Assembly: GCF_002286985.1 (NCBI RefSeq)
Contig: NZ_NSKC01000011.1
Location: forward strand, 49,588 to 113,587
DNA from: Halorubrum salipaludis
Lineage (GTDB): Archaea; Halobacteriota; Halobacteria; Halobacteriales; Haloferacaceae
Direction of reading: 5' to 3'
Length of the DNA: 64,000 nt
The notes beneath the pieces are model-generated. The model did no database searches. It was not told the origin of the DNA and worked only from the letters and a program-made list of their open reading frames with translations. A program made the translations under genes and the position numbers. Shown piece by piece: positions 27,714 through 36,701 of this stretch. The number at the start of each line of letters is the position of its first letter. Position 1 is the first letter of the stretch.

Positions 27714-28919
27714 ATGTCTAGCAAGGAAGTCGTTGCTGCAAGAAAAGCGATAGAAGAGAAATCATCTAGTCTTGAAGAATACTTCAGGGGAATTGATGAG
27801 GTGAGATATATCTATGACTTTTCACTCTTACACAGAAGGTCAAAGCAATCAGTTCTTACTTGGACAGAAGGTCGCTGGTTCTTTAAATATCACAATAGAA
27901 AGAGTAAATTCAGGAATGCTTATCGGGATTTCACTCATTATATCATATTTTCCCACGCGACCATAGAATACCTCTCCGCCAAATTAATACAGGAAAGTAT
28001 TGGTGCTAAGGAGAACAAGGAGGTGTTTGAGAAAATCATCGACGATCTAGGCCAGTATGAGAGGGAAAAACGACTGAAGCAAATGGGCGTTCTTGATTCT
28101 GGAAAATTAGAAGATAATTTGAATCGAATTCGTGGTTTGCGGAATGATCTTGTACACAACATGCGAGCACAATTCGACATAGAACAGAGAGGACATCCAG
28201 CGGACATAATAGACCGTGTCTGGAATACTATTTCTAGTCTTTGTAAATTAGTATACGCCCAGAATTTAGAAGAGATAACGTCATATCTAGCAGAGTGTTA
28301 TCGTGAACCTCCTCGACTCTCTATAGGAGATCTTCCGACTGCGAAATTAGTGGACGAGTACCAATATGCCAAAAATGAGGGTATGCGTCTTGAGGAGTAT
28401 AATGAGGAGTTCAAAAACAGGGGGTTTGACCCCGAGAAGGCACCAGTATACAATTCAATTGAATATATTGAAAACCTAGATCACCTGTGGATGGGAGGTG
28501 GTCCTCCAGAAGCATATTCTGGCATGGGTCTAGTGGAGGTCATCAAATTCAATATACCAGGATCCGCGATGCGTGCTGAAGAAAAACAGTACACAGTGGA
28601 ATTCAAAATCAATGAGTCTCCGAAATTTCTCACCCCACCTTTCACCGAGGAAGAGCCTAACTTGGAAGAAGTTGAATACTACGTGGTCTTGATTATTGGA
28701 GGAGAAGTGTATGATGTTCGCCCAAACACTTCTTCGGGAAGAGCTAAGAAAGAACAAATAGTACCGGGGGATAAGCAGAGGGTCAACTTTTCAGCAGAAA
28801 TTCATGAAGAAGGAACCCACGAAGTAAAATTTGGAATACATGTTTACTCAACCAATGATAGGATAGAATGGATTGAAGATCCACCGGCGTTTGGTGAGGT
28901 AGAAGTGTTTAATCCATAG
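27714..28919 (+). CDS. HEPN-motif protein, possible RNase effector
   Basis: The 401-residue protein has an N-terminal all-helical region with the motif LRNDLVHNM near residue 141-149, matching the HEPN R-x4-H signature. The C-terminal half (about 250-401) is beta-rich with EVEYYVVLIIGGEVYDVRPN and looks like a binding domain. HEPN domains are frequent RNases in toxin and antiviral systems, but catalysis is not proven. The gene is AT-rich and divergent from an AT-rich membrane-protein gene. An IS6-like end begins one base after its stop. Confidence 0.6.
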   Translation: MSSKEVVAARKAIEEKSSSLEEYFRGIDEVRYIYDFSLLHRRSKQSVLTWTEGRWFFKYHNRKSKFRNAYRDFTHYIIFSHATIEYLSAKLIQESIGAKENKEVFEKIIDDLGQYEREKRLKQMGVLDSGKLEDNLNRIRGLRNDLVHNMRAQFDIEQRGHPADIIDRVWNTISSLCKLVYAQNLEEITSYLAECYREPPRLSIGDLPTAKLVDEYQYAKNEGMRLEEYNEEFKNRGFDPEKAPVYNSIEYIENLDHLWMGGGPPEAYSGMGLVEVIKFNIPGSAMRAEEKQYTVEFKINESPKFLTPPFTEEEPNLEEVEYYVVLIIGGEVYDVRPNTSSGRAKKEQIVPGDKQRVNFSAEIHEEGTHEVKFGIHVYSTNDRIEWIEDPPAFGEVEVFNP

Positions 28920-28920
28920 C

Positions 28921-28957
28921 GGCTCTGTTGAAATCCTTAGAAAGTGATATATTCTAC
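28921..28957 (+). repeat. IS6-like 37-bp end
   Basis: This 37-base sequence, beginning GGCTCTGTTGAAATCCT, matches the reverse complement of 29692-29728 in 34 of 37 positions. It starts directly behind the HEPN-motif gene and is probably an end left by an earlier IS6-like insertion. About 85 unassigned bases separate it from the intact cassette. Confidence 0.7.
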
Positions 28958-29041
28958 TTCGATTACGGCCAATACAGGGAGCCCTAGATTTCTATAGAGG
29001 ATTTCCTATAGAGAGTCCTTTAGGAGAGCTTATACAGATGC

Positions 29042-29728
29042 GGCTCTGTTGAAATCCTATTCTTCAGACATTTTCTCACGTGAAACAGCCGGTTGCTGAA
29101 AGGTGCTTACAGAGTATTTCAACAGAGTCCAGACCACCAATCTCAACCGTTTTAACTACCCACCGAGTGCGTCAATTCCGGTGTAGTAATACTGGTTTTC
29201 GTAGTGGATATACGCGGCATAGCAATCCGTGTCCAACAGCTCCGGTCGCTCAGAGGTGGCGTACCGTCCCATTTCTTCGGAGTTGGACCGCAGATCGTCT
29301 ATCGCACTCTCTACCTCCTCCTGTGCTCCGGCGGGAAGATCCGCAAACTGGCATCGAACACTGCTTTCGTCGATATCGTCTGTCGGTTCTGATACGGAGA
29401 TTACGTGTGACGTGGAATCATCGTCCGCTTCGCTATTGTTTCCCGTAGTATCATTTTCATCGTTTCCGACCGAGTCGTCTGCTTCACTACTGTCGTCCGT
29501 AGAATCATTGTCACCGTTTCGGGCCGGCTCTGTCTCTTGTCCCAGACATCCACTGATACCAGCGGTAACTCCGCAGTATATCAGAAGCCGTCTGCGGTTC
29601 ATACAAAAAACCGTGAATATGAGACGGTATATGCTTTCTCCAAATATTGTTCTGAGTAATTTGTGAGTTCCTTGAACGGACCGCAACCGGGGCAGAATAT
29701 ATCACTTACTGAGGATTTCAACAGAGCC
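29042..29728. mobile_element. IS6-like cassette without transposase
   Basis: The unit begins GGCTCTGTTGAAATCCT (29042-29058) and ends with a 17-base perfect inverted copy of it (29712-29728). An 8-bp direct repeat ACAGATGC flanks it at 29034-29041 and 29729-29736, as expected for IS6-family transposition. The 687-bp body has no transposase, only a Tat lipoprotein gene on the minus strand and a dispersed repeat copy at 29081-29110. A further end-like sequence lies at 29114-29130, suggesting nesting. It would need a transposase acting from elsewhere. Confidence 0.75.
29156..29602 (-). CDS. Small Tat lipoprotein in mobile cassette
   Basis: Starting at ATG 29602 the product (148 residues) opens MNRRRLLIYCGVTAGISGCL, with a Tat motif and lipobox. 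A long acidic Asp/Asn/Ser/Thr linker with repeated SSEADD and NNSEADD phrases follows, then a C-terminal domain of about 75 residues (VRCQFADLPAGAQEEVESA through YIHYENQYYYTG) with two cysteines. It lies wholly within the IS6-like cassette, with its stop near the left end. No known family is seen; a surface role is inferred from the signal only. Confidence 0.7.
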   Translation of the reverse strand: MNRRRLLIYCGVTAGISGCLGQETEPARNGDNDSTDDSSEADDSVGNDENDTTGNNSEADDDSTSHVISVSEPTDDIDESSVRCQFADLPAGAQEEVESAIDDLRSNSEEMGRYATSERPELLDTDCYAAYIHYENQYYYTGIDALGG

Positions 29729-29933
29729 ACAGATGCCTGTAGGAACTGGCGACGTGCCGACGGCCCCCTGTATTTTCTGACGGTAATCCCAGCGATAGCC
29801 GGCGTCCCCGCTGTCGTCTAGCGATTTATCCCCCGAAAAGTCAGATGGTAGTACAGTTTATTTGAGTGTTGACACTATACCCGTCGCTATGAAGAGAAGC
29901 TGGTTGCGGGGTCAAAAGGAACCGAGTCGGTGA

Positions 29934-30278
29934 TTACAGCTCGACGTCGTCGTCGATCTCGTAGAGCCGGTGGAGCGTGAGCCCCTGGAGCTTGTAGAGC
30001 ATCTCTCCCAGCTCGTCGTCCTCGTTCAGGGTGTAGAAGCTGCTGGCCCCGCGGTCAACCTCTTCGACGATCCCCAATTCGGTGAGCTGTTCGAGCTGCT
30101 CGTACACCGTGCTTCGCGACGTGTCGCTGAGGCGCGCGATGTCGCTGACGTTGAGTTCTCGGCTCTTGTTGGTGACGAAGGCTTCGATGATGCGTGCGCG
30201 TTCCTGCGATTTGAACAGGGTCGGCAGCGATCCTCTCCCGGCTAGGTCATGGTCGAGTCGCGTCGTCGCGGATGACAT
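29934..30278 (-). CDS. Winged-helix regulator
   Basis: The 114-residue protein contains a clear winged helix: SQERARIIEAFVTNKSRELN, VSDIARLSDTSRSTVYEQLE (recognition helix), LTELGIVEEVDRGASSFYTL (wing). The C-terminal helix may dimerise. It is divergent from the small gene at 30387 with about 108 bases between, so it could control both. The 205 bases to its right-hand IS cassette hold no gene. Confidence 0.7.
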   Translation of the reverse strand: MSSATTRLDHDLAGRGSLPTLFKSQERARIIEAFVTNKSRELNVSDIARLSDTSRSTVYEQLEQLTELGIVEEVDRGASSFYTLNEDDELGEMLYKLQGLTLHRLYEIDDDVEL

Positions 30279-30386
30279 ATCCTACTGTATCCCATCTGTG
30301 GGTATAAATCTGTGGAATAGGTTGAACACTACTATCATAATAACCGACAGTTTTTAGTGCGCAGGCCTATAAGTACATACTATAGA

Positions 30387-30689
30387 ATGAGCGAGCAGGA
30401 TATCAAGAACCGAATTGTCGAGACTCTTCTCAACGACCGAGTGACCGGCTCTAACAAGGTATCTATCGATACCCTTCTCAACTACGCGGTGCGGGATAGT
30501 GAGCAGGGACAGGCCCGCCGACTGTTAAAAGGCGAGATGTTACCGAAATCAGAGGGGTCCATCCAGCAGGTGGGTGGCGGGGCTCGGGAGAACGTCCAAC
30601 TGGCCGACATCGAGGAGGCTACCCGATACGTCTACAGGAACAGCGGAGACGTACCGTGGAAGTTGAAGCAGAAATACATCGAAGACTGA
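30387..30689 (+). CDS. Small hypothetical protein
   Basis: The 100-residue protein starts MSEQDIKNRIVETLLNDRVT and is mainly helical, with KVSIDTLLNYAVRDSEQGQA resembling a helix-turn-helix and a basic tail (PWKLKQKYIED). ATG 30387 was preferred to the frame start at 30357. Divergent pairing with the winged-helix gene suggests a shared control region. Confidence 0.55.
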   Translation: MSEQDIKNRIVETLLNDRVTGSNKVSIDTLLNYAVRDSEQGQARRLLKGEMLPKSEGSIQQVGGGARENVQLADIEEATRYVYRNSGDVPWKLKQKYIED

Positions 30690-30754
30690 CGGGCCGAGGG
30701 GTGGGGGTATCGTCGCCGGATCATGCCTCCAAATCGAATGAAGAGGAGGGTTTG

Positions 30755-30960
30755 TTAGCGTTCGTCGACGCCGGCCGCCTCCTCTAATCTCTCGACGCGT
30801 TCACGCAGCTTTTCGAGGTCGGGATCCTCGGCTCGGGCGTCTTCCAGGGGGCGGACGTCGGTGAGTGCTTCGTCGACGCGCTCGTCTCGGCCTCGCCGCC
30901 AAGGTAGAAGCCGCGCCGATCTTGGTGGAGGCTCGTCCCCGTCGGGAGATCGGTGAGAAT
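30755..30960 (-). pseudogene. Decayed copy of resolvase C-terminus
   Basis: Read on the minus strand, the end gives DERVDEALTDVRPLEDARAE and RERVERLEEAAGVDER, closely matching the last part of the intact resolvase just upstream. A one-base loss in the GGEA-E/D region puts the preceding SLHQDRRGFYLGG phrase out of frame. The similarity reaches past the stop codons (TTAGCG context in both), so this is a partial tandem duplication of about 275 bp that has since diverged. Confidence 0.75.
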
Positions 30961-31029
30961 CTTGAGTTTCCGAATGGCTGTTCTACGCGCACGAACGATT
31001 CGGATCGGAGCCGAAGGGGGAGGGAGGGG

Positions 31030-31851
31030 TTAGCGGTCGTCGACGTTGGTAGCATCCTCCAGCCGCTCCACTCGCTCTCGCAACGCTTCGAGGTCGGGGG
31101 CCTCGGTCCGTGCGTCCTCCAGCGGTCGGACGTCGCCGAGTGCCTCGTTGACGCGTTCGTCGTCCGCCTCGCCACCGAGGTAGAGGTCGCGCCGGTCTTG
31201 GTGAAGGCTCCGGAGCGTCGACTCAGCGAGACCGGTGTCGTTGGCGACCTTCGCGAAGGCTTCCCCGCGGTCCACACGGGCGACGGCCTCGCGGACGTGT
31301 AGGAACTCGGCGGGATCAACGCGCAGGTAGCCGTCCTCGACGACGAACCCTGCCGGCGGCCTCCCCGTCCACTTTCCGGCGGACTGTGCGGCACGGACGC
31401 CCGATCGGATTCGCTGGAGCTTTTGCTGGTGTTCTATCTGTGCGAGGTCTCCCATCAGCCGGGCGACCATGCTGTATATCGTTTGCTGGAGATCGCCGTC
31501 GTCGACGTGAATCTTCAAGCCGACGTCGAGGGCCTCGACGCCGGTGTCGTGCTCCAAGCAGTGTTGAATGAATTCGTGAATCTCAGTCGGTCCGAGGCGA
31601 GAGAGTCGGCTGATCTCGTGAACGACGACGAGGTCGAACCGCTCGGTTTCGACGTCGTCGAGGAGCTGGTTATAGACCTCGCGGGTGTCGGTGTCGGCGG
31701 CGCCCGAGACGACCTCGGGGTACTCCTCGACGTCTTCCACACCGAGACGCTCCAGGTGTTCGCGCGCCTCGTCGAGCTGTCGAGACACGTCCTGGTCCGA
31801 CGTCGAGACTCGGGCGTAGATCGCCGCGGTCGTGGGTCCGTTCTCGCTCAT
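31030..31851 (-). CDS. Serine recombinase (resolvase/invertase)
   Basis: The 273-residue protein has the resolvase catalytic domain: AIYARVSTSDQDVSRQLDEA with the nucleophile Ser in RVSTS, then FDLVVVHEISRLSRLGPTEI and the E helix around RLMGDLAQIEHQQKLQRIRS. A short helix-turn-helix follows (AFAKVANDTGLAESTLRSLH), and a coiled-coil tail ends RVERLEDATNVDD. It probably resolves cointegrates or inverts DNA; its res site should be nearby. About 315 AT-rich bases upstream (31852-32167) hold no gene. Confidence 0.85.
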   Translation of the reverse strand: MSENGPTTAAIYARVSTSDQDVSRQLDEAREHLERLGVEDVEEYPEVVSGAADTDTREVYNQLLDDVETERFDLVVVHEISRLSRLGPTEIHEFIQHCLEHDTGVEALDVGLKIHVDDGDLQQTIYSMVARLMGDLAQIEHQQKLQRIRSGVRAAQSAGKWTGRPPAGFVVEDGYLRVDPAEFLHVREAVARVDRGEAFAKVANDTGLAESTLRSLHQDRRDLYLGGEADDERVNEALGDVRPLEDARTEAPDLEALRERVERLEDATNVDDR

Positions 31852-32167
31852 GTTTTCGAGGACACACCACTAATTTAAACAAGTGGGGGTTTCTGCGGTT
31901 CCACGAATACCACTACCTTTTGACTCTATTGGCAGTAGAGTTGTTACCTCATAACAACTTGTCTGAATAACACGATCACAATCAGAATGATTGGAATACT
32001 CTCACATAGCAGAGCAAGAAGAGGTTTCCATGAAGAGTTCAGTCGTTGGAGGAAGTAGCAGAAGGAGGAAATATATGTCGCATGAATAATATATAAAACC
32101 TTACATTTAACACAGCTGTTATAATCACACGGCCTTTTTATCTAAATAATATTAGTTTCCAATTATC

Positions 32168-33148
32168 ATGGTTGGTGAATTTGAAAAATATATTGAAAAT
32201 GAAATCGTCATCCTGACCCGGATTGACGTAAATGAGCCGAAAGTAGCAAGTTTGAGAGTGCGGCGGTCAAATGGTACTACTCATCAATTTCGGTTATCAG
32301 ATAACGAACCACTGAACATATGTTGGGCAGTCGGTGAAGAATATGAATTAAAAGATGTCGAGCTGCGGTCTAGATCGGATGGAGGGCATTTTTTAGCTGA
32401 GACTGACAATACATCGGTTAGAAGAGTCTCAAACGATGCCTTTGACTTCTTGGTAGTAGGTGATACCCATTTTGGATATAGAAATCGAACAACCAATGTT
32501 GATTCTCGGTATATAAATGGATATGAATTTAATGTTTTAGATCTATTAGTTGAACTATCTGATAAGTGGAATATTGATGGCATATTACACACTGGAGACT
32601 TGTTCGACCACAGAGTGGATAAATACGGATACAGTAATGTTAAAGAGAAATTTGATCAACTTGGTGATATGGATGTTGAGGTATTGTTTGTAACTGGAAA
32701 TCATGATAATAAAGTAGAGAGTAGAATTTCATCAATTTCTTCTCTTCCCAATATAAACAGACTTGATCAGACTGCTAACTGGGGGTCTATGGGTGGGTTC
32801 AATATTCTAGGACTGAATTCCAGTTCCTTCAATAATATATCCGATTTTGATTGGACAAAGTTCGAACAAAAGTATAAAGGACCGAACGTGCTCATCGCAC
32901 ACCCAAAGAGCATAGATATGGAGCTATCGACATTTGATCAGCTAATAAAAGATACTAATGAGGAATGGTTTATTTTTCTTGGACATCATCACGAAGAAGG
33001 AGAAATTGATGAGAAAAATCTAAAAATAATTTTTACTGGATTTCCAAGTAAACTAGATGATACAGGTTCTGTATGGAGAATGAGAGGAGGAAATGGGCAC
33101 TGTAGAATCGTCCGTCACCGGCTCGGTAAGTGGAACAAATTATACTAA
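32168..33148 (+). CDS. Calcineurin-like metallophosphoesterase
   Basis: The 326-residue protein has an N-terminal beta domain of about 85 residues (OB-like pattern, VILTRIDVNEPKVASLRVRR) and then a metallophosphoesterase core with all metal motifs: VVGDTHFG, HTGDLFDH, VTGNHDNK, LIAHPKS and LGHHHEEG. Such folds occur in Mre11/SbcD nucleases and in nucleotide phosphoesterases. No SbcC-like ATPase is beside it. The gene is strongly AT-rich against its surroundings, which suggests horizontal transfer. Confidence 0.8.
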   Translation: MVGEFEKYIENEIVILTRIDVNEPKVASLRVRRSNGTTHQFRLSDNEPLNICWAVGEEYELKDVELRSRSDGGHFLAETDNTSVRRVSNDAFDFLVVGDTHFGYRNRTTNVDSRYINGYEFNVLDLLVELSDKWNIDGILHTGDLFDHRVDKYGYSNVKEKFDQLGDMDVEVLFVTGNHDNKVESRISSISSLPNINRLDQTANWGSMGGFNILGLNSSSFNNISDFDWTKFEQKYKGPNVLIAHPKSIDMELSTFDQLIKDTNEEWFIFLGHHHEEGEIDEKNLKIIFTGFPSKLDDTGSVWRMRGGNGHCRIVRHRLGKWNKLY

Positions 33149-33279
33149 TTCGTATTATAAAATCGGGCTGATAACCAGATCGGGCTTACTTGCGACAGTC
33201 ACTTGTAGTGATTTGTGCTATCTACTTGTTATCCTATGCGTCCGATATCTATCAGTTTTCTACGGATATAGATCACTAC

Positions 33280-33605
33280 TCAGTCGTCCATTTCAAAAAA
33301 TCCTCTTCTCAATTGCCGTTTCTCTCCCTCTGTATGCTGGTCGTAGTGTTCTTCGATAACATCGGTAGATACGTCGATCCGGTCGGACACCAGTTCCTTC
33401 GAGTGACCCTTGTTGAGCCACGCGGTAATAGCGCCGCGACGGAACGAGTGAGGCTTCACGGAGTCGGGACAGTCGGAAGCGTTCAATTTCTTCGTAGCCT
33501 CGCACGTCTCCATCTCACGCTCTTCAACAAGACAGATAGCTTGTTCACTTGACTGGAATACCCTTATTCCGCTTCGGAAGAGTAGATCGCAACAGAGATA
33601 GTTTT
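33280..33605 (-). pseudogene. C-terminal fragment of tyrosine recombinase
   Basis: The frame ends with PHSFRRGAITAWLNKG and ERGDV-like DVSTDVIEEHYDQHTEGEKR, holding the H-x-x-R box and the tyrosine nucleophile. It can be read back in phase to about 33605 (LFRSGIRVFQSSEQAICLVE) but there a stop ends it. The core-binding domain and first arginine box are missing, so this is a remnant of an integrase at the border of the defence island. Confidence 0.75.
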
Positions 33606-33684
33606 ATGAGTTCAGATGATTCCGGATATACAAGTCAGAAGCGAGAGAAAACTAACAGCAGGCTCCGTAGCAGAAGGGGCATCG

Positions 33685-35805
33685 ATGAGTAGGAGGAGTC
33701 TGTCTGGGACGATTCATGAAATTCCGTTTCAAGGCGGGTCGCTTGTGCCGTATCTCGTTGACCTGTATGAGCGATTGCAGGAGGACTATGATACGAAGGA
33801 TATTCTCGTCCTCAAACGGCTTCCGACTGGTATCGCAGATCTCACCCAGTCACTCGGTGATGAGTTGGATCTGATCGGTGTCCCAAACGTCCAGTCGGTC
33901 GCATTTCATGCTCGAAACTTGCTCGCCCGCGAGACATCGCTGGACATTATTTCATATGAAGAGCGTATCGAGTTTCTCGCGCTGGTCATTGACCAGCACG
34001 ACTGGGATCATGAGTATTTCGAGGGACCATCCGAGTTGGATTCTTTCGGTCGAGATGTGGGGCAAATCCTAATGGATGCCACCTGGCAAGGTGGTTTCGA
34101 CATTGACGGAACGGGGGAATACGATGATTTCCTGACCGAGTTAGCGTCTATCAACGAACGCTTCCATGATCGGCTCGACGAGCGCGGGCAAACCGAGCGG
34201 GCGAGAGTGCTCCAGAACGCGTTGGAGACGATTGAGGATCCAGATGTCTTGGCAGAGGCGCAACGCGAGTATGACGCCATCATTGTAGCTGAATTCGAGG
34301 AATTCAATTCGATTGAACGCACCTACTTGAGCTACCTAGCTGAATCTGCAGAGCTCGTGTGTCTCGCAGAATCGGATTCGAGTATCGAGCGCGTGTGGAG
34401 CGAACCCGGTGAAAGCACAGCTGAGAGTAGCGGTCTCGAGAGTCCTACAGAACCCCTTACAACAGAGAGGGATCTAAACCAGGCACATTCAAAAATCGCT
34501 GAGCACCTTGCCACTGGAAAAGAGATAGCTACCGACGATGAGTCTCTCGCCGACGATACGTATTTGATTCAGGAGCTAACGTTCGAGGAACAGCTCCAGA
34601 CGGTCGCAAATGAAATCGAGTATCTCCGGCATAAGCATGATCTCCGGTACGACGAAATCGGCGTCTTGCTAAAGGATGCAAATGGACCGATACCGGAAGC
34701 GCGCCATGCTCTACAACATTCTGGGATCCCTGTTGCATCCGCGACAGTGCTTGGCCTTGATCAGGACCCCTCCGTTCGAGAGCTACACGGGCTTGCGACA
34801 TATATTCATGAGCAGTCGGACACGGCACAGACGCTACTGACGACTCGACTCGACATCGAACCCGATACACTGGATGCTATTGTCGAAGACGTCCGCTCAA
34901 ACCAGAGCTTAGTCGGGCAACTCGAAGCGTGGATCCGGCTTACCCAACTCAAAGACCGAATCGCGAAGACCGAAGAAGAGGCGAAGGCGAAAAATCAGTT
35001 TTCGCATGTGGAGATGTTACTCGAGGTGGCCGAGTTCGTCGATGACGCTGATTATTTGGATGCGACTTGGCCCCGGTTCAACTCGATTCTTGAACGGACG
35101 GTGACGGATTACCAGACCTCGAGTCACTCGGATGATCTTGATGTCGAAGAGGGAGGCGTGTTGGTGGACACAGTCAACGTATTGAAAAACGATCAGCGGA
35201 AGGCCGTCTTCCTCCTCAACGTCGTTGAAGGAGAATACCCAGAAGGGCTCGCACTGACCCCACTGTTCCCGACCGCCTGGCTGCGAAAGATGACTGGCTT
35301 CCCGAATGTGACGGATGTCTCTCCGGAGACGGTTACAGACACGTTCCGACCAGCAGAGATGGAAGCAGTGTCGCCACTCAACGAATACTACCGGCAATTG
35401 GACAGACGGAAACTTGCAATCGGGGCCCGATCTGCACAGGACCACCTCTATTTCTGCACCTATGAAGCGGACAGCGATACCCTTGACCGTACATACCAGC
35501 CGTCTCGGTATCTTCGGCAGATCACTGACACCCTACAGATCCCGCAGATTGGCGAGGGTGAATACGAACGTGACGTCTACACGACTGGAAACGTGTCGCG
35601 AATTATCCTCGAACAGCCATGGGAGCAACTCGAAGCTGTCCGCGCTGCTGCATCAATTGGTGATCAAGATGTTGCGCTTGAAGATGCAGAGCAGCTCTTT
35701 GGCGCAATACAGAGCCTTATCGAATCAGCTGAGATCGACCCGCGGTTTTCTGATGCGGTTTATCGCCAGGTAGAGATGGCTCGTGGGGAGGTTGGTGACC
35801 AATGA
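33685..35805 (+). CDS. AddB-like helicase-fold protein without Walker A
   Basis: The 706-residue protein resembles the AddB/UvrD C-terminal architecture. Nothing like GxxGxGKT is visible near the N-terminus (PFQGGSLVPYLVDLYERLQE), yet UvrD-like later motifs are present: YDAIIVAEFEEFNSIERTYL, LTFEEQLQTVANEIEYLRHK, and VEEGGVLVDTVNVLKNDQRK followed by VFLLNVVEGEYPEGLA. It would be a structural partner for the helicase-nuclease two genes downstream. I prefer ATG 33685 (MSRRSLSGTIHEIPF). A 28-codon frame from 33606 ends overlapping it (ATGAGTAG). It overlaps the next gene by 4 bases. Confidence 0.65.
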   Translation: MSRRSLSGTIHEIPFQGGSLVPYLVDLYERLQEDYDTKDILVLKRLPTGIADLTQSLGDELDLIGVPNVQSVAFHARNLLARETSLDIISYEERIEFLALVIDQHDWDHEYFEGPSELDSFGRDVGQILMDATWQGGFDIDGTGEYDDFLTELASINERFHDRLDERGQTERARVLQNALETIEDPDVLAEAQREYDAIIVAEFEEFNSIERTYLSYLAESAELVCLAESDSSIERVWSEPGESTAESSGLESPTEPLTTERDLNQAHSKIAEHLATGKEIATDDESLADDTYLIQELTFEEQLQTVANEIEYLRHKHDLRYDEIGVLLKDANGPIPEARHALQHSGIPVASATVLGLDQDPSVRELHGLATYIHEQSDTAQTLLTTRLDIEPDTLDAIVEDVRSNQSLVGQLEAWIRLTQLKDRIAKTEEEAKAKNQFSHVEMLLEVAEFVDDADYLDATWPRFNSILERTVTDYQTSSHSDDLDVEEGGVLVDTVNVLKNDQRKAVFLLNVVEGEYPEGLALTPLFPTAWLRKMTGFPNVTDVSPETVTDTFRPAEMEAVSPLNEYYRQLDRRKLAIGARSAQDHLYFCTYEADSDTLDRTYQPSRYLRQITDTLQIPQIGEGEYERDVYTTGNVSRIILEQPWEQLEAVRAAASIGDQDVALEDAEQLFGAIQSLIESAEIDPRFSDAVYRQVEMARGEVGDQ

Positions 35806-36701
35806 GTGCTGAAATGCTGGATTTCGATCAGATTGAGACATACCTTGCGTGTCCACAGAAGTGGGAGTATACACATGCGCTCGAAATCCGACCCGAAGAG
35901 AATACACAAAGTTTCAATCGGCGTGGAAAGCTTCTGCGAATAGCGTTACTGACCACATTCAATTCGGTTGAGGGAAGCAGTGAGGCGGCAGCACAGATGG
36001 CGATAAACTTTGTCGACCGACAGTGGGATCGGTTTACCGACGACGGGCTCTACCTGTCTGACCGGCAGGAAGAATTCGATAAGTCAGTCACAAAGCGAGC
36101 TCTGCAGACATACCTTGAGAACTATTGGGACGATCACCTGTCATCGGCCGTCGAACATGGCACAGCAACTGGGATCCAGGTGGCCGGGAGAACAGTAAAA
36201 ACGGGGGTTGACTTGCTTAGTAGGCAGAATAACGGTCACTTCGTTGTCTATGATTATGTTCCAACGCTTCGTGGCATTACGTTCTCTCACCCACAAGAGA
36301 ACAAAGCAGACCAATACCTTACGCAAGAGGAGTATAGCGGTGGATATATCTCATCGATACTTCGGGCTGAGTTGGCGATTAGGGGGGTAAGTGAGGACCA
36401 AGACGTCGATACTAATGATGTGAGCTATGTCGTTGTTGGGCTTCATGAGTCAGTGACGACGACTGACGGCAGTGGTATCGATGGCGTCGCTGTGGAGCCA
36501 GAACTGCGAGATCTTACAGAGTGGCATTCTGAATACAGTGAGTCGAATCACGAATTACTGGAAGCAACTGTGAGTAACATTACCCAAGCGGATACGACGA
36601 TCCCGGAGTCATGGAGGTCTGGCCTACTCCAATCAACCTGTCGGTACTGTGAATACAAAGACATGTGTAAACCACGCTTCAATTGGGGGGTCGAGTTCTA
36701 A
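35802..36701 (+). CDS. RecB/Cas4-like Fe-S nuclease-fold protein
   Basis: The 299-residue protein starts with DFDQIETYLACPQKWEY, the first cysteine motif of RecB/Cas4-type iron-sulfur nucleases, and ends STCRYCEYKDMCKPRF with the remaining cysteines. Between them, TGVDLLSRQNNGHFVVYDYV stands where the PD-(D/E)XK core should be, but the lysine is not visible, so activity may be lost. It overlaps both neighbours (ATGA and TAATG), so three proteins should be made together, resembling a split AddB. Confidence 0.7.
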   Translation: MSAEMLDFDQIETYLACPQKWEYTHALEIRPEENTQSFNRRGKLLRIALLTTFNSVEGSSEAAAQMAINFVDRQWDRFTDDGLYLSDRQEEFDKSVTKRALQTYLENYWDDHLSSAVEHGTATGIQVAGRTVKTGVDLLSRQNNGHFVVYDYVPTLRGITFSHPQENKADQYLTQEEYSGGYISSILRAELAIRGVSEDQDVDTNDVSYVVVGLHESVTTTDGSGIDGVAVEPELRDLTEWHSEYSESNHELLEATVSNITQADTTIPESWRSGLLQSTCRYCEYKDMCKPRFNWGVEF

